A stretch of 52,832 nt of DNA from Nonomuraea terrae. Its GTDB lineage: Bacteria > Actinomycetota > Actinomycetes > Streptosporangiales > Streptosporangiaceae. The position numbers and the translations under genes were made by a program. The DNA is taken from NCBI RefSeq assembly GCF_004348995.1, contig NZ_SMKQ01000038.1, positions 1-52,832 on the forward strand, written 5' to 3'. Shown here piece after piece: positions 33,898 to 42,683 of this stretch; the stretch's first letter is position 1, and each line of letters starts with the position of its first letter. The notes beneath the pieces were generated by a model. It was not told the DNA's origin, searched no databases, and worked only from the letters and a program-made list of their open reading frames with translations.

Positions 33898-34974
33898 TCA
33901 CGGCTCCGTGGACGTGGAGGGACGCGTGCGCGGGCGGGTGCGGGAGGCCTCGCCGCGGGCGTGGGCCGCGAAGAGCCGGGCGGCCTCGTCGGGGTCGCCC
34001 GCGGCCAGTACGGCCACCAGGTCGTCGTGGTGGCCGGCCATGGCCGTCCAGTCCCCGTCGTAGAGGGGGTTGCCGACCACATGGAGGCTCCACAGGTTCG
34101 ACTCGATCGTCCGCCACAACCGCAGCAGGAAGGAGTTGCCGCAGGCCGCGCAGACCCGCCGGTGGAAGGCCAGATCGGCGTCGCGGAACGCGCCGATGTC
34201 GCCGTCGCGGGCGGCCCGGCGCATGGCCAGCACGTCGGCCGAGAGCTGCCGCAGCGTGTCGGGCAGGATGCGGACCGCGGCGCCTCGTGCGGCATACTCC
34301 TCCAGCAGCACCCTGATGTCGCGGACCTCCCTGGCCTGCTCGTCGGAGATCTCCGCGACATAGCTGCCCCGGTTGGGATAGGAGATGACCAGGCCCTCAT
34401 GCGCCAAGCGCTTGATCGCCTCTCTCGCCGGGGCCTGGCTGGTGCCGACGCGCCTGGCGATCTCGGCCTCGACCAGCCGCTGCCCGGCCACCAGCTCGCC
34501 GGAGACGATCCAGCCGCGCAGCAGCGCGTAGACCCGGTCCGACAGCAGTTCCCTGGGCAGCACGCGGTCGGCCGGCGGCGCGAGCTGCTGCTCCTGCCAG
34601 ATGCGCGCCACCGTCGACTGCGACAGGCCGAGCTGCTTGGCCATCGTCCGGGTGGACGGCACGGCGCCGCCGCCCGCGGCGGCGATCACCCGCTCGGCCT
34701 CCTGGCGCTCGCGGCTGCGCGGGCGGCCGGGGCGCGGCGCGTCGGCCAGGCCGTCCAGGCCGCGCTCCACGAAGCGGGCCCGCCACTTCGCCACGGTCGC
34801 CGGGCTCACCGCGAGCCGCGTCGCGATCTCCTTACGCGGCGACCCGTCGGCGCATGCCAGCACGATGCGGCTGCGCAGGGCCAGCCCTTCCGACCGCCCG
34901 GCCGCCCAGTCGCGCAGCGTGGCCAGCTCTTCAGCGCTCAACACCAGGCGCTTGTCGTCTCCGCGTCCCACCAT
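33898..34974 (-). CDS. IS630-type transposase DNA-binding region fused to a GntR/FCD regulator
   Basis: 358 residues with three parts. Residues ~14-133 read like the N-terminus of an IS630 transposase: two helix-turn-helix blocks (LALRSRIVLACADGSPRKEI to ATVAKWRARFVERGLDGLAD, then a Pro/Arg linker and STRTMAKQLGLSQSTVARIW). The transposase DDE domain is absent. Residues ~140-208 are a GntR winged helix (VYALLRGWIVSGELVAGQRL). Residues ~215-340 are an FCD ligand domain (DADLAFHRRVCAACGNSF, HHDDLVAVLAAGD). The ATG at 34974 has no clear ribosome site. Divergent from the sugar importer and convergent with GH95, so it is the natural candidate regulator of the glycan locus. Confidence 0.85.
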   Translation of the reverse strand: MVGRGDDKRLVLSAEELATLRDWAAGRSEGLALRSRIVLACADGSPRKEIATRLAVSPATVAKWRARFVERGLDGLADAPRPGRPRSRERQEAERVIAAAGGGAVPSTRTMAKQLGLSQSTVARIWQEQQLAPPADRVLPRELLSDRVYALLRGWIVSGELVAGQRLVEAEIARRVGTSQAPAREAIKRLAHEGLVISYPNRGSYVAEISDEQAREVRDIRVLLEEYAARGAAVRILPDTLRQLSADVLAMRRAARDGDIGAFRDADLAFHRRVCAACGNSFLLRLWRTIESNLWSLHVVGNPLYDGDWTAMAGHHDDLVAVLAAGDPDEAARLFAAHARGEASRTRPRTRPSTSTEP

Positions 34975-35043
34975 GCGGACGACTTTAACGTACTTATGAC
35001 TCAGCGTTCCAGAGGAAACATATTTGTAGCGCCCTGTTCTCCC

Positions 35044-35072
35044 TTGACGACCCCATATGACCAACGTATTAA
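35044..35072 (+). promoter_or_regulatory. Sigma-70-like promoter of the sugar importer operon
   Basis: TTGACG (35044-35049) and TATTAA (35067-35072) are separated by exactly 17 bases, 64 bases before the importer ATG. An imperfect palindromic stretch (35091-35110, CGAC..GTCG) lies just downstream, possibly an operator. Confidence 0.65.
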
Positions 35073-35135
35073 ATAATCGCTAATCGAGTACGACCCATTA
35101 ATAGGCGTCGCAGATCTCGCCCCCTTGGAGGTGCG

Positions 35136-36413
35136 ATGCGTTCCCCCCGTCCATCCCTCTTCCCGCTCTGGCCGGCTCTCGGCTCCCTGCTCCTGCTCAC
35201 CGGCTGTGGCGGGGGCGGCTTCGCCGGCGACTCGCAGGCCCGGCAGGACGAGAACGGCCAGGTCACGGTCAGGATGCTGGTCAACATCAGCCCGAACCTC
35301 ACCCAGGCGTACTGGGACGGCCTGGTGAAGCCGTTCGAGCAGGCCAACCCCGGCATCGACGTCAAGATCGAGGCGCCGACCGGCAAGGGCGTGGCCGACA
35401 CGCTGCCGCAGCAGCTGGCCGCCGGCAACGCGCCCGACGTGGTCGAGACGCTGATGGCGGACGAGACGCTGGCGAAGCAGATGCTCGACCTGACCGACCA
35501 GCCGTGGGCGAAGGACACACCGCTCGCCGAGCAGGCCAAGCTGGGCGGCCGGATCTACACGGTGGGCGTGGGCGTGCAGGCGCAGTCACTGGTCTTCTAC
35601 AACAAGACCGCCTTCGACAAGGCCGGGATCGAGCTGCCGCCGACCACGTTCGACGAGTTCGACGCCGCGATGGGCAAGCTCAGGACGGCCGGTTACCTGC
35701 CGCTGCAGACCGGCGGCGACTTCCTCACCGGCCTGCAGCTGCTGCAGCTGACCAACCCCAGCCGGGCCCAGACCCACCCCACCTGGCAGCAGGACGTCAA
35801 GGCGGGCACGATCAAGGCGGGCGAGTCGATGCTGCCCCACCTGGAGCGCTACCGCACCTGGATCGACAAGGGGTACGTCGACAAGAACGCCCTCGGCATG
35901 AAGTACGCCGACGCCGAGACGGCGTTCCTGTCCGGAAAATCCGGTATGTACGTCATGGGGAGCTGGTTCACCGCCACCGAGGCCAAGGCGGACAAGGACT
36001 TCGAGGTCGGCGTCTTCCCGGCCCCCGTCGACGAGGGCCAGCAGCACCCAGGCCCGCAGGGCGCCACGCTCGCGGCCCCGTACATGATCCTGAAGTCGAC
36101 CCCGAACAAGGACGCGGCGCTCAAGCTCGTCCAGTGGCTGGTAACCGACCCTGCCGCGGTCAAGAGCCAGCTCGCCCAGGACGGCAACTTCCGCACCGGC
36201 GTCGAGCGCGACTTCACCCCGCTGGAGAAGGAGGTGCAGGCGATTCTCGACGCCGCGCCCGCGGGCGTCCCGCAGGGCGAGGGGTACGGCGACGCCAGCC
36301 TGCCCAAGGGCTTCAACTCCGCCTGGAACACCGAGGTCCAGGGCCTGTACGTCGGCAAGTCGCCCAAGGACGTGGCCGAGGGCGTCGACCGCTGGCTGGC
36401 CGGGCGATCGTGA
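35136..36413 (+). CDS. Sugar ABC importer substrate-binding lipoprotein
   Basis: 425 residues. Signal peptide with lipobox LLTGC (Cys24). The remaining sequence is a family-1 extracellular sugar-binding protein (QLAAGNAPDVVETL, then VFYNKTAFDKAGIELPPTTFDEF, YVMGSWFTAT). ATG at 35136 follows TTGGAGG. It is first of a coupled three-gene importer and probably brings in mono- or oligosaccharides released by the secreted enzymes of the locus. No ATPase gene is in the window, so a shared MsiK-like ATPase encoded elsewhere is likely. Confidence 0.93.
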   Translation: MRSPRPSLFPLWPALGSLLLLTGCGGGGFAGDSQARQDENGQVTVRMLVNISPNLTQAYWDGLVKPFEQANPGIDVKIEAPTGKGVADTLPQQLAAGNAPDVVETLMADETLAKQMLDLTDQPWAKDTPLAEQAKLGGRIYTVGVGVQAQSLVFYNKTAFDKAGIELPPTTFDEFDAAMGKLRTAGYLPLQTGGDFLTGLQLLQLTNPSRAQTHPTWQQDVKAGTIKAGESMLPHLERYRTWIDKGYVDKNALGMKYADAETAFLSGKSGMYVMGSWFTATEAKADKDFEVGVFPAPVDEGQQHPGPQGATLAAPYMILKSTPNKDAALKLVQWLVTDPAAVKSQLAQDGNFRTGVERDFTPLEKEVQAILDAAPAGVPQGEGYGDASLPKGFNSAWNTEVQGLYVGKSPKDVAEGVDRWLAGRS

Positions 36414-37339
36414 CGCTCACCCGGGAAGCGCCCGTCGTCGCGGCGCCGCCGGCCGCCCGCACCCGGCCGAGGCGCGACGGGCTGGCCAACGCGCTCATGG
36501 TGGCCCCGGCGACGGTCCTCTACACCGTGATGCTCATCGTCCCGGTCGGCCTGGCGTTCTACCTGAGCCTGACGGACTGGGACGGCTTCAGCGCGAACCC
36601 GGCCTTCGTCGGCGCCGGCAACTACGCCGACCTGCTCGACGACCCCGAGCTGCGCCGAGCCGCCGCGGTCACGCTGCTGATCGCGGCCGCGGGCACGGCC
36701 GGGCTGAACCTGCTCGGCCTCGGCTTCGCCCTCCTGGTGAACGGCGCCTCCAGGGCCAACACGTTCTTCCGGATCGTGCTGTTCTACCCGCACGTGCTCA
36801 GCGCCCTGGTGGTCGGCTTCCTCTGGTCGGCCATCCTCGGCACCAGCGGCGCGGTCAACAACCTGGTGACCTCGTGGGGCGGCGAGGTGCTGCCGTTCCT
36901 GTCGGACCCGGAGTGGGCCACGGTCACCATGATCGCGGTGTTGGTGTGGGCCGGGTTCGGCGTCAACGTGGTGCTCTACCTGGCCGGGCTGCAGGCGGTG
37001 CCGCACTCGCTGATCGAGGCGGCGCGGATCGACGGCGCCACCCGGTGGCAGGTGTTTCGGAACGTGACCCTCCCGGCGCTGGGCCCGTCGGTGACGGTGA
37101 ACATCGTGCTGTCGCTGGTGACGCTGCTGAAGACGTACGACCTGGTGGTCTCGCTGACGGCGGGCGGACCGGCCGGTCAGACGCAGACCGTCGCCTACCT
37201 CATCCTGTGGAACTCCTTCCACGACGCCCGCCTCGGCTTCGGCTCGGCCCAGTCGGTCATCCTCATGCTGGTGACGGCCGCGCTCGCGTTCGTGGTGACG
37301 AGGCTGCGCAGGCGCGGCGAGCTGGCGGTGCACCAGTGA
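36410..37339 (+). CDS. Sugar ABC importer permease 1
   Basis: 309 residues with six membrane helices and the EAA loop SLIEAARIDGATRWQVFRNVTLP. GTG start at 36410 overlaps the binding-protein stop (GTGA). A ~25-residue basic N-terminal tail precedes the first helix, as in many actinobacterial MalF-like permeases. Confidence 0.93.
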   Translation: MTLTREAPVVAAPPAARTRPRRDGLANALMVAPATVLYTVMLIVPVGLAFYLSLTDWDGFSANPAFVGAGNYADLLDDPELRRAAAVTLLIAAAGTAGLNLLGLGFALLVNGASRANTFFRIVLFYPHVLSALVVGFLWSAILGTSGAVNNLVTSWGGEVLPFLSDPEWATVTMIAVLVWAGFGVNVVLYLAGLQAVPHSLIEAARIDGATRWQVFRNVTLPALGPSVTVNIVLSLVTLLKTYDLVVSLTAGGPAGQTQTVAYLILWNSFHDARLGFGSAQSVILMLVTAALAFVVTRLRRRGELAVHQ

Positions 37340-38142
37340 GGAAGACGTTCCTGTGGCTGAGTGCCGTCTTCATGCTCGTCCCGCTGTACGTGCTGACGGT
37401 CAACGCGTTCAAGGGGCAGCAGGAGATCCTGGCCGACCCGTTCGGGCTCGCCGGTCTGACGCTGGAGCCGCTGGCCAGAGCGCTGACGAACCCGCAGTTC
37501 AACGTGGTCAAGGGGTACGCGATCACGCTGCTGTTCGTGGTGGCCGTCAACGTGCTGTCGGTGGTGCTGGCCGCCCCGGCGGCGTACGTGATCGCGCGCA
37601 GCCCGAAGCGCCGCTTCCGGGTCCTCATGCTGTTCTTCCTCGCCGGGACGTTCATCCCGGGCCAGGTGCTGGTCATCCCGGTCGTGTACGTGCTCAAGAC
37701 CCTCGGCCTGATGGGCACCATCCGCGGGTTCGTGTTGTTCGAGACCACGCTCACGCTGCCGTTCTCGATCTTCCTGTACGCCGGCTACATCGCCACCATC
37801 CCGGCCGTGCTCGACCAGGCGGCGGCCGTGGACGGCGCGGGCAGGCTGCGGACGTTCTGGCAGATCGTCTTCCCGCTGATGCGGCCCGCGGTCGCCACGA
37901 TGGTCATCCTCAACACCTTCTCGGTGTGGAACGACTTCGTGAACCCGCAGATCATCCTGGGCCCGGGCAGCGGCCTGTACACCGTCACCACCGGCGTCTA
38001 CGCGGCGGTCAGCCAGTACGCCACCGACTACACGGTGGTCTTCCCGACGCTGCTGCTGGCCATCGCGCCCCTGCTGGTCTTCTTCGTCTTCATGCAACGG
38101 CACATCATCAGCGGCCTCACCGCCGGTGCCACCAAGGGATGA
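37336..38142 (+). CDS. Sugar ABC importer permease 2
   Basis: 268 residues, MalG-type permease with six helices and the EAA loop AVLDQAAAVDGAGRLRTFWQIVFPLMRP. GTG start at 37336 (GTGA overlap). The short C-terminus ends QRHIISGLTAGATKG, the conserved end of this permease type. The next gene follows after 31 bases, so the operon continues. Confidence 0.93.
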   Translation: MRKTFLWLSAVFMLVPLYVLTVNAFKGQQEILADPFGLAGLTLEPLARALTNPQFNVVKGYAITLLFVVAVNVLSVVLAAPAAYVIARSPKRRFRVLMLFFLAGTFIPGQVLVIPVVYVLKTLGLMGTIRGFVLFETTLTLPFSIFLYAGYIATIPAVLDQAAAVDGAGRLRTFWQIVFPLMRPAVATMVILNTFSVWNDFVNPQIILGPGSGLYTVTTGVYAAVSQYATDYTVVFPTLLLAIAPLLVFFVFMQRHIISGLTAGATKG

Positions 38143-38173
38143 CCCTCTCGACAACCACAGGGAAGGGTGGAAG

Positions 38174-40090
38174 ATGCGGGAAATCATCGCGACCGTCCCG
38201 CTCGGCGAGCCGCCGGCCTGGGCGGTGCTGGAGCGCAGGCTGTTCGACGCGCTGGACGAGGCCTGGCGGGCCTTCGCCGCACGCTACTGCGGGCCCGACG
38301 GCCGGCTGATCTACCACGGCCCGGCCGCCGACCGCGACGGCGCCGACGACTTCTACGAGGCGTTCTTCAACTGGCCGACGCTCTACCAGCTCGGCGGGGC
38401 CGACGACCTGCTCGATGCCGCCAAACACCACTGGGAGGGCGTGACCGCGCAGCTCACCGAGCTGGGCTACCTGGTGGACGAGTTCGAGCGCGGCTACGAC
38501 TGGTTCCACCAGGGTGAGTCGCTGCTGCTGTTCTACGGCATCTGCGCCGCCGACCCGCGCGACGAGCGCTTCCGCGAGCGGGCCCGCCGCTTCGCCGACC
38601 TCTACCTGCCGGGCTCGGCGAACTACGACGCCGAGCACGACATCATCCGCGCCCCGCACAACGGCGCCGGCGGCCCCCGCTACGGGCTGCAGCGGGAGTG
38701 GGCCTCCTACCACACCGACCTGGTGAGCATGCGGCCGTACGGGCTGCCGCTGCGCGACCTGCCGGGCATCTCGCGGTGGGAGGACCTGGCGGACCCGTGC
38801 AACGCCGCGCGGATGGGCGCGGCCATGACCGAGCGCATCGGCCGCGGCGACGTCGCCGTCAACCTCGCGGCGACCAGCCTGGCCGTCAACGCCTGGTTGT
38901 ACGACGGCGACGGCCGCTACCGCGACTGGGCGCTGCGCTACATCAGCGCCTGGCAGCGGCGGGCGGAGGCCAACGACGGGATCCTGCCCGACAACGTGGG
39001 CCCGTCCGGCGTGGTCGGCGAGCTGCACGGCGGGCGCTGGTACGGCGGCAACTACGGCTGGCAGTGGCCGCACGGCCTCTACAGCGTCGGGGCCGCCGCC
39101 GCGATCGCCGCGGTCAACGCCCACCTGCTGACCGGCGACGAGAGCGCGCTCGCCATCGGGCGTGGCCCGCTGGACACCGTGTACGCCCGCGCCACGCAGG
39201 CGAGCGTGACCGAGACGGAGATGAGCATCAGCGACCGCTGGCTGGCCGAGCTCGGCGACGAGGCCGGCAAGCCCACCATGCTGGTGCCCAACCGGCACGA
39301 CGACGACGGCTGGTTCGACTTCCAGCCCCCGCAGCTGGGCCTGCCGGTCTGGCTGTGGCACACGAGCCGGGCGCGGGCGGACGCCGAGCGGCTGGAGCGG
39401 GTGCGCGCCGCCGCCGGCTACGACTGGGCCACGGTGCGGCCGTTCCGCAACAAGGAGGAGGCGGGGCACGAGGCCCCCTGGCTGGAGTTCCTGCGCGGCG
39501 CCAACCCCGGCTACCCCGAGCGGATGCTCACCACCGCGCTCGGGCAGGTGCAGCGGCGCACGGCGCTCATCGACGCTGACAGCGCCGACCTGGCCACCGT
39601 CCACGTCCACCACTGGCAGCGGCTCAACCCGGTGCTCACCGAGGCGCTGCTGCAGCTCGTCACCGGCACCCCGCAGGTCCTCTACAACGGCGGGCTGCTG
39701 CCCGCGCGCCTCGCCTACTTCGATGCCGACCGGCACCGTCCAGGACTGCCTCCGGACGTGGCGGCCCTGGTCGGCTCAGTGCGCCCCGGCGGCACCACCG
39801 TCGACCTGGTCAACCTGAGCCTGGGCCGCACCCGCCGGGTCGTCGTGCAGGCGGGCGCGTTCGGCGAGGACCGCATCGACGGCGCCACCATCACCCAGGC
39901 CGGCACCCGCGCCGGCGACGGCTACCCGGGCGACCCCCGCGACTACACCTCTCCTCCCGTCACCGAGACCGAGCACGAGGTGGCGGTGAACGGCCCGCGG
40001 CTGCTCGTGGAGCTGCCGCCCGGCCGCCGCATCCGGCTCGACCTGCACACGACCGCGCGCGTCCGCACGCCGTCGCACCAGCACTATTGA
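38174..40090 (+). CDS. Unclassified alpha-helical putative glycan-active enzyme
   Basis: 638 residues, no signal peptide, so cytoplasmic. The pattern of the first ~430 residues (FYEAFFNWPTLYQLGGADD, FERGYDWFHQGESLLLFYGI, EWASYHTDL, NYGWQWPHGLYSVGAAAAI) has the aromatic/acidic-rich helices of an (alpha/alpha)6 toroid, as in several glycoside hydrolase and lyase families. The last ~150 residues look like beta sandwich. I cannot assign a family. ATG at 38174 follows GGAAGGGTGGAAG. Position after a sugar importer and before an aldolase suggests it processes the imported sugar. Confidence 0.75.
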   Translation: MREIIATVPLGEPPAWAVLERRLFDALDEAWRAFAARYCGPDGRLIYHGPAADRDGADDFYEAFFNWPTLYQLGGADDLLDAAKHHWEGVTAQLTELGYLVDEFERGYDWFHQGESLLLFYGICAADPRDERFRERARRFADLYLPGSANYDAEHDIIRAPHNGAGGPRYGLQREWASYHTDLVSMRPYGLPLRDLPGISRWEDLADPCNAARMGAAMTERIGRGDVAVNLAATSLAVNAWLYDGDGRYRDWALRYISAWQRRAEANDGILPDNVGPSGVVGELHGGRWYGGNYGWQWPHGLYSVGAAAAIAAVNAHLLTGDESALAIGRGPLDTVYARATQASVTETEMSISDRWLAELGDEAGKPTMLVPNRHDDDGWFDFQPPQLGLPVWLWHTSRARADAERLERVRAAAGYDWATVRPFRNKEEAGHEAPWLEFLRGANPGYPERMLTTALGQVQRRTALIDADSADLATVHVHHWQRLNPVLTEALLQLVTGTPQVLYNGGLLPARLAYFDADRHRPGLPPDVAALVGSVRPGGTTVDLVNLSLGRTRRVVVQAGAFGEDRIDGATITQAGTRAGDGYPGDPRDYTSPPVTETEHEVAVNGPRLLVELPPGRRIRLDLHTTARVRTPSHQHY

Positions 40091-40098
40091 GGAGTTTC

Positions 40099-40866
40099 AT
40101 GGACGACGCCATCTGGGATCTGCCTGTTCGCGGGCCGCTGCCCGCCGAACCCGATCCCGTCCTCGTGGAGGGTTTGTCCCGGATCAGCTCGGCCACCGCC
40201 TGCGCCAAGCTGCACGCCCAGGGCATCCGGCGCACCTTCATCGAGGGACCGCGTCCCATCGCACCAGGACAGAAGATCGCCGGAAGGGTCCGGACGCTGC
40301 AGTTCATGCCGCAGCGCGAGGACGTCGCCTCCGGACTCGGCCAGGAGTACGTCGAGCGGCACACCGCCCTGTGGGCCGTCCTGGAGGCGGTGCAGCCCGG
40401 CGACGTGCTCGTGGTTCAGGCCTATGGCAGTGCCTACACCGGCTGCTTCGGCGACATGCTGGTCCGTTATTTCCGGCGCAAGGGCGGCGCGGGCATCGTC
40501 GTGGACGGCCGGATCCGGGACCTGCCCCGGGTGCGCGCGCTCGGCGTGCCGATCTGGTGCACGGGCGCCACCCCGCACTACGCCTCGCAGGCGGAGCTGT
40601 TCCCGTGGGCGTACGACGTGCCGGTGGCGGTCGGCGGCGCGCTCGCGCTGCCCGGCGACCTGTGCGTGGCCGACGACGACGGCGCCGTGGTGGTGCCGCG
40701 CCGCCGGGCCGGCTCGGTGCTGGAGGCCGCCGCCGACCACGAGCAGTGGGAGCGCTACAGCCGTGCCCGCATCGAGGAGGGCGGGGCGCTGTCCGACTAC
40801 TACCCCCTCACCCCCGAGACCCGCGCCGAGTTCGAACGGTGGCGGGATGTAAAGGAGAGCCAGTGA
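40099..40866 (+). CDS. RraA-like aldolase/decarboxylase family protein
   Basis: 255 residues of the RraA / HMG-CHA aldolase family: a GDVLVVQAYGSAYTGCFGD segment (101-119) and IVVDGRIRDLPRVRALGVP (Arg140-Asp141, the family active-site pair). Such enzymes split 2-keto-4-hydroxy acids or decarboxylate oxaloacetate. In a sugar-acid pathway it could cleave a 2-keto-3-deoxy acid. ATG at 40099 follows GAGGAG; a TTG at 40087 gives four more residues. The stop overlaps the next GTG (GTGA). Confidence 0.85.
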   Translation: MDDAIWDLPVRGPLPAEPDPVLVEGLSRISSATACAKLHAQGIRRTFIEGPRPIAPGQKIAGRVRTLQFMPQREDVASGLGQEYVERHTALWAVLEAVQPGDVLVVQAYGSAYTGCFGDMLVRYFRRKGGAGIVVDGRIRDLPRVRALGVPIWCTGATPHYASQAELFPWAYDVPVAVGGALALPGDLCVADDDGAVVVPRRRAGSVLEAAADHEQWERYSRARIEEGGALSDYYPLTPETRAEFERWRDVKESQ

Positions 40867-42683
40867 TCCTCAGGTCCGTTGGCGCGATCGTCTTACTTCT
40901 GGGCGGCCTGACGGCGCCCACTCCGGCGGCCTCCCGGCAGAACTGCGACTACCACGTCTCCCCCACCGGCAGCGACCGGGGCGACGGCAGCGCGAGAAAC
41001 CCCTGGAAGTCCATCGAGCAGGCCCGCGATCACCTGCGGGCCAAGAAGAACCACCAGACCTGCGACATCGTGGTCAACGTCAAGGCCGGTGACTACCAGG
41101 TCGACCGGACCATCGAGTTCACCGAGGCCGACTCAGGCCAGAACGGCCACACGATCACCTACCGCAGCGCCGACGGCCCCGGCAAGGCCCGGCTGCTCGG
41201 CGCCAGGCCGCTGACCGGCTGGCAGAAGTACAAGGACGACATCTACAAGACGAAGATCGACCGTACCTTCTACACGCTGTTCGAGGACGGCAAGCGCGCC
41301 ACGACGGCCCGCCACCCGAACAGGACCAGCGACGACCTGTGGTCGCCGTACCTGTTCTCCGTGCTCGGGGAGCCGGAGAAGGAGGCGGTGCGCCAGTGGC
41401 TGTACTTCAAGCCGGAGGACGTGCCCGTCGAGTGGGACGCCGACTTCGACGAGAACGCGCAGGTCGTGGTCTGGTCGGGCGGCTCGTGGAGCTGGTTCAC
41501 CGACACCGTGCCGCTGGGCGGCGCCGACTTCCGCAAGAACTTCTTCACGCTCGATCACTGGGCCCGCTACTCGTTCGTCAACAGCCGCAGCGGCTCGCGC
41601 TACTTCCTGCAGAACACGCTGCGCTTCCTCGACCAGCCGGGCGAGTACTACTTCGACTTCGCGGCAGGTGAGGTCTACTACTGGCCGCGCACCTCGATCG
41701 ACAAGGTGATGGCCCCGACGGTCAAGACGATCCTGTCGGTGAAGGGCAGCAGCCCGGAGCAGCGCGTGCGGAACCTGTCGTTCGACGGCCTGGCCCTGCA
41801 GTACAGCGACTTCGTGGACTGGTACCGGGCCGGCTGGATCAGCGAGGGCGACTCGGGCTACGAGCACAAGTACCCCGTCTACGACCGGCAGATCGAGATG
41901 CCGCGCAACCGGTTCGGCATGATCACGCTGGAGAACACCCGGGACATCGGCCTGACCCGGCTCCACCTGTCGGACAGCGGCTTCATGGGCGTCTACCTGC
42001 TCTTCGCCAACGAGCGGGTCAGGGTGTCGGACAGCCTGCTGGAGAACATCGGGGCGGACGGCATCAAGGTCGAGGGCGGCTACCCCGGCGAGGGCGACAT
42101 TTCCGGACATCACACGATCTCGAACAACTACATCCACCACGTCGGCGAGCTCGTGCCGGGCGACGCGGCCGGCATCGAGCTGATGAGCACGGGCAACAGC
42201 ACCGTCAGCCACATCAACGTCAAGCACAGCGCCCGCTACGGCATCAGCCTCGAGGTCCGCCCGGAGATCAAGGACGAGGACAACTACGCCCGCAACAACT
42301 CCTTCTCCTACATCAAGCTGGAGGAGACCGGCCTCGACAGCGGCGACATGGGTGCCTTCTACACCTACGGCGTCAGCAACACCGAGCCGCACCTGCGGGA
42401 CAACAGCGTGGAGCAGATGGTGATCACCGACGTGATCAACGACCCCGCGGGGGCGATGCCGGACAGCGGCACGCGCGGCGTGCACATGGACGCCGGCGGC
42501 TGCGGGTTCACCTTCGCCAACATCGAGGTCGGCGAGGTCAGTGACGACAAGTACCAGAGCTACCAGTGCAACGAGGTGACGAACGCCAACTGGCAGGACG
42601 GCTTCGACGCCTCGAAGATGGAGTACGACAAGATCGGCGTGACGAGCGCCTTCCCGTACCCGATCCCGGGTCAGGGGGCGTGA
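40863..42683 (+). CDS. Secreted right-handed beta-helix protein A (GH141-like)
   Basis: 606 residues with a Sec signal peptide (LRSVGAIVLLLGGLTAPTPAA). The domain begins with the polysaccharide-active beta-helix start YHVSPTGSDRGDGSARNPW, and the helix continues with repeated short coils (NNYIHHVGELVPGDAAGIEL, SARYGISLEV). I compare it to GH141, which includes alpha-L-fucosidases and xylanases, but the assignment is tentative. Four Cys are shared with the paralogue downstream. GTG 40863 follows AAAGGAG; a TTA leucine codon (40893) lies in the signal peptide. Tandem with a 599-residue paralogue. Confidence 0.8.
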   Translation: MILRSVGAIVLLLGGLTAPTPAASRQNCDYHVSPTGSDRGDGSARNPWKSIEQARDHLRAKKNHQTCDIVVNVKAGDYQVDRTIEFTEADSGQNGHTITYRSADGPGKARLLGARPLTGWQKYKDDIYKTKIDRTFYTLFEDGKRATTARHPNRTSDDLWSPYLFSVLGEPEKEAVRQWLYFKPEDVPVEWDADFDENAQVVVWSGGSWSWFTDTVPLGGADFRKNFFTLDHWARYSFVNSRSGSRYFLQNTLRFLDQPGEYYFDFAAGEVYYWPRTSIDKVMAPTVKTILSVKGSSPEQRVRNLSFDGLALQYSDFVDWYRAGWISEGDSGYEHKYPVYDRQIEMPRNRFGMITLENTRDIGLTRLHLSDSGFMGVYLLFANERVRVSDSLLENIGADGIKVEGGYPGEGDISGHHTISNNYIHHVGELVPGDAAGIELMSTGNSTVSHINVKHSARYGISLEVRPEIKDEDNYARNNSFSYIKLEETGLDSGDMGAFYTYGVSNTEPHLRDNSVEQMVITDVINDPAGAMPDSGTRGVHMDAGGCGFTFANIEVGEVSDDKYQSYQCNEVTNANWQDGFDASKMEYDKIGVTSAFPYPIPGQGA

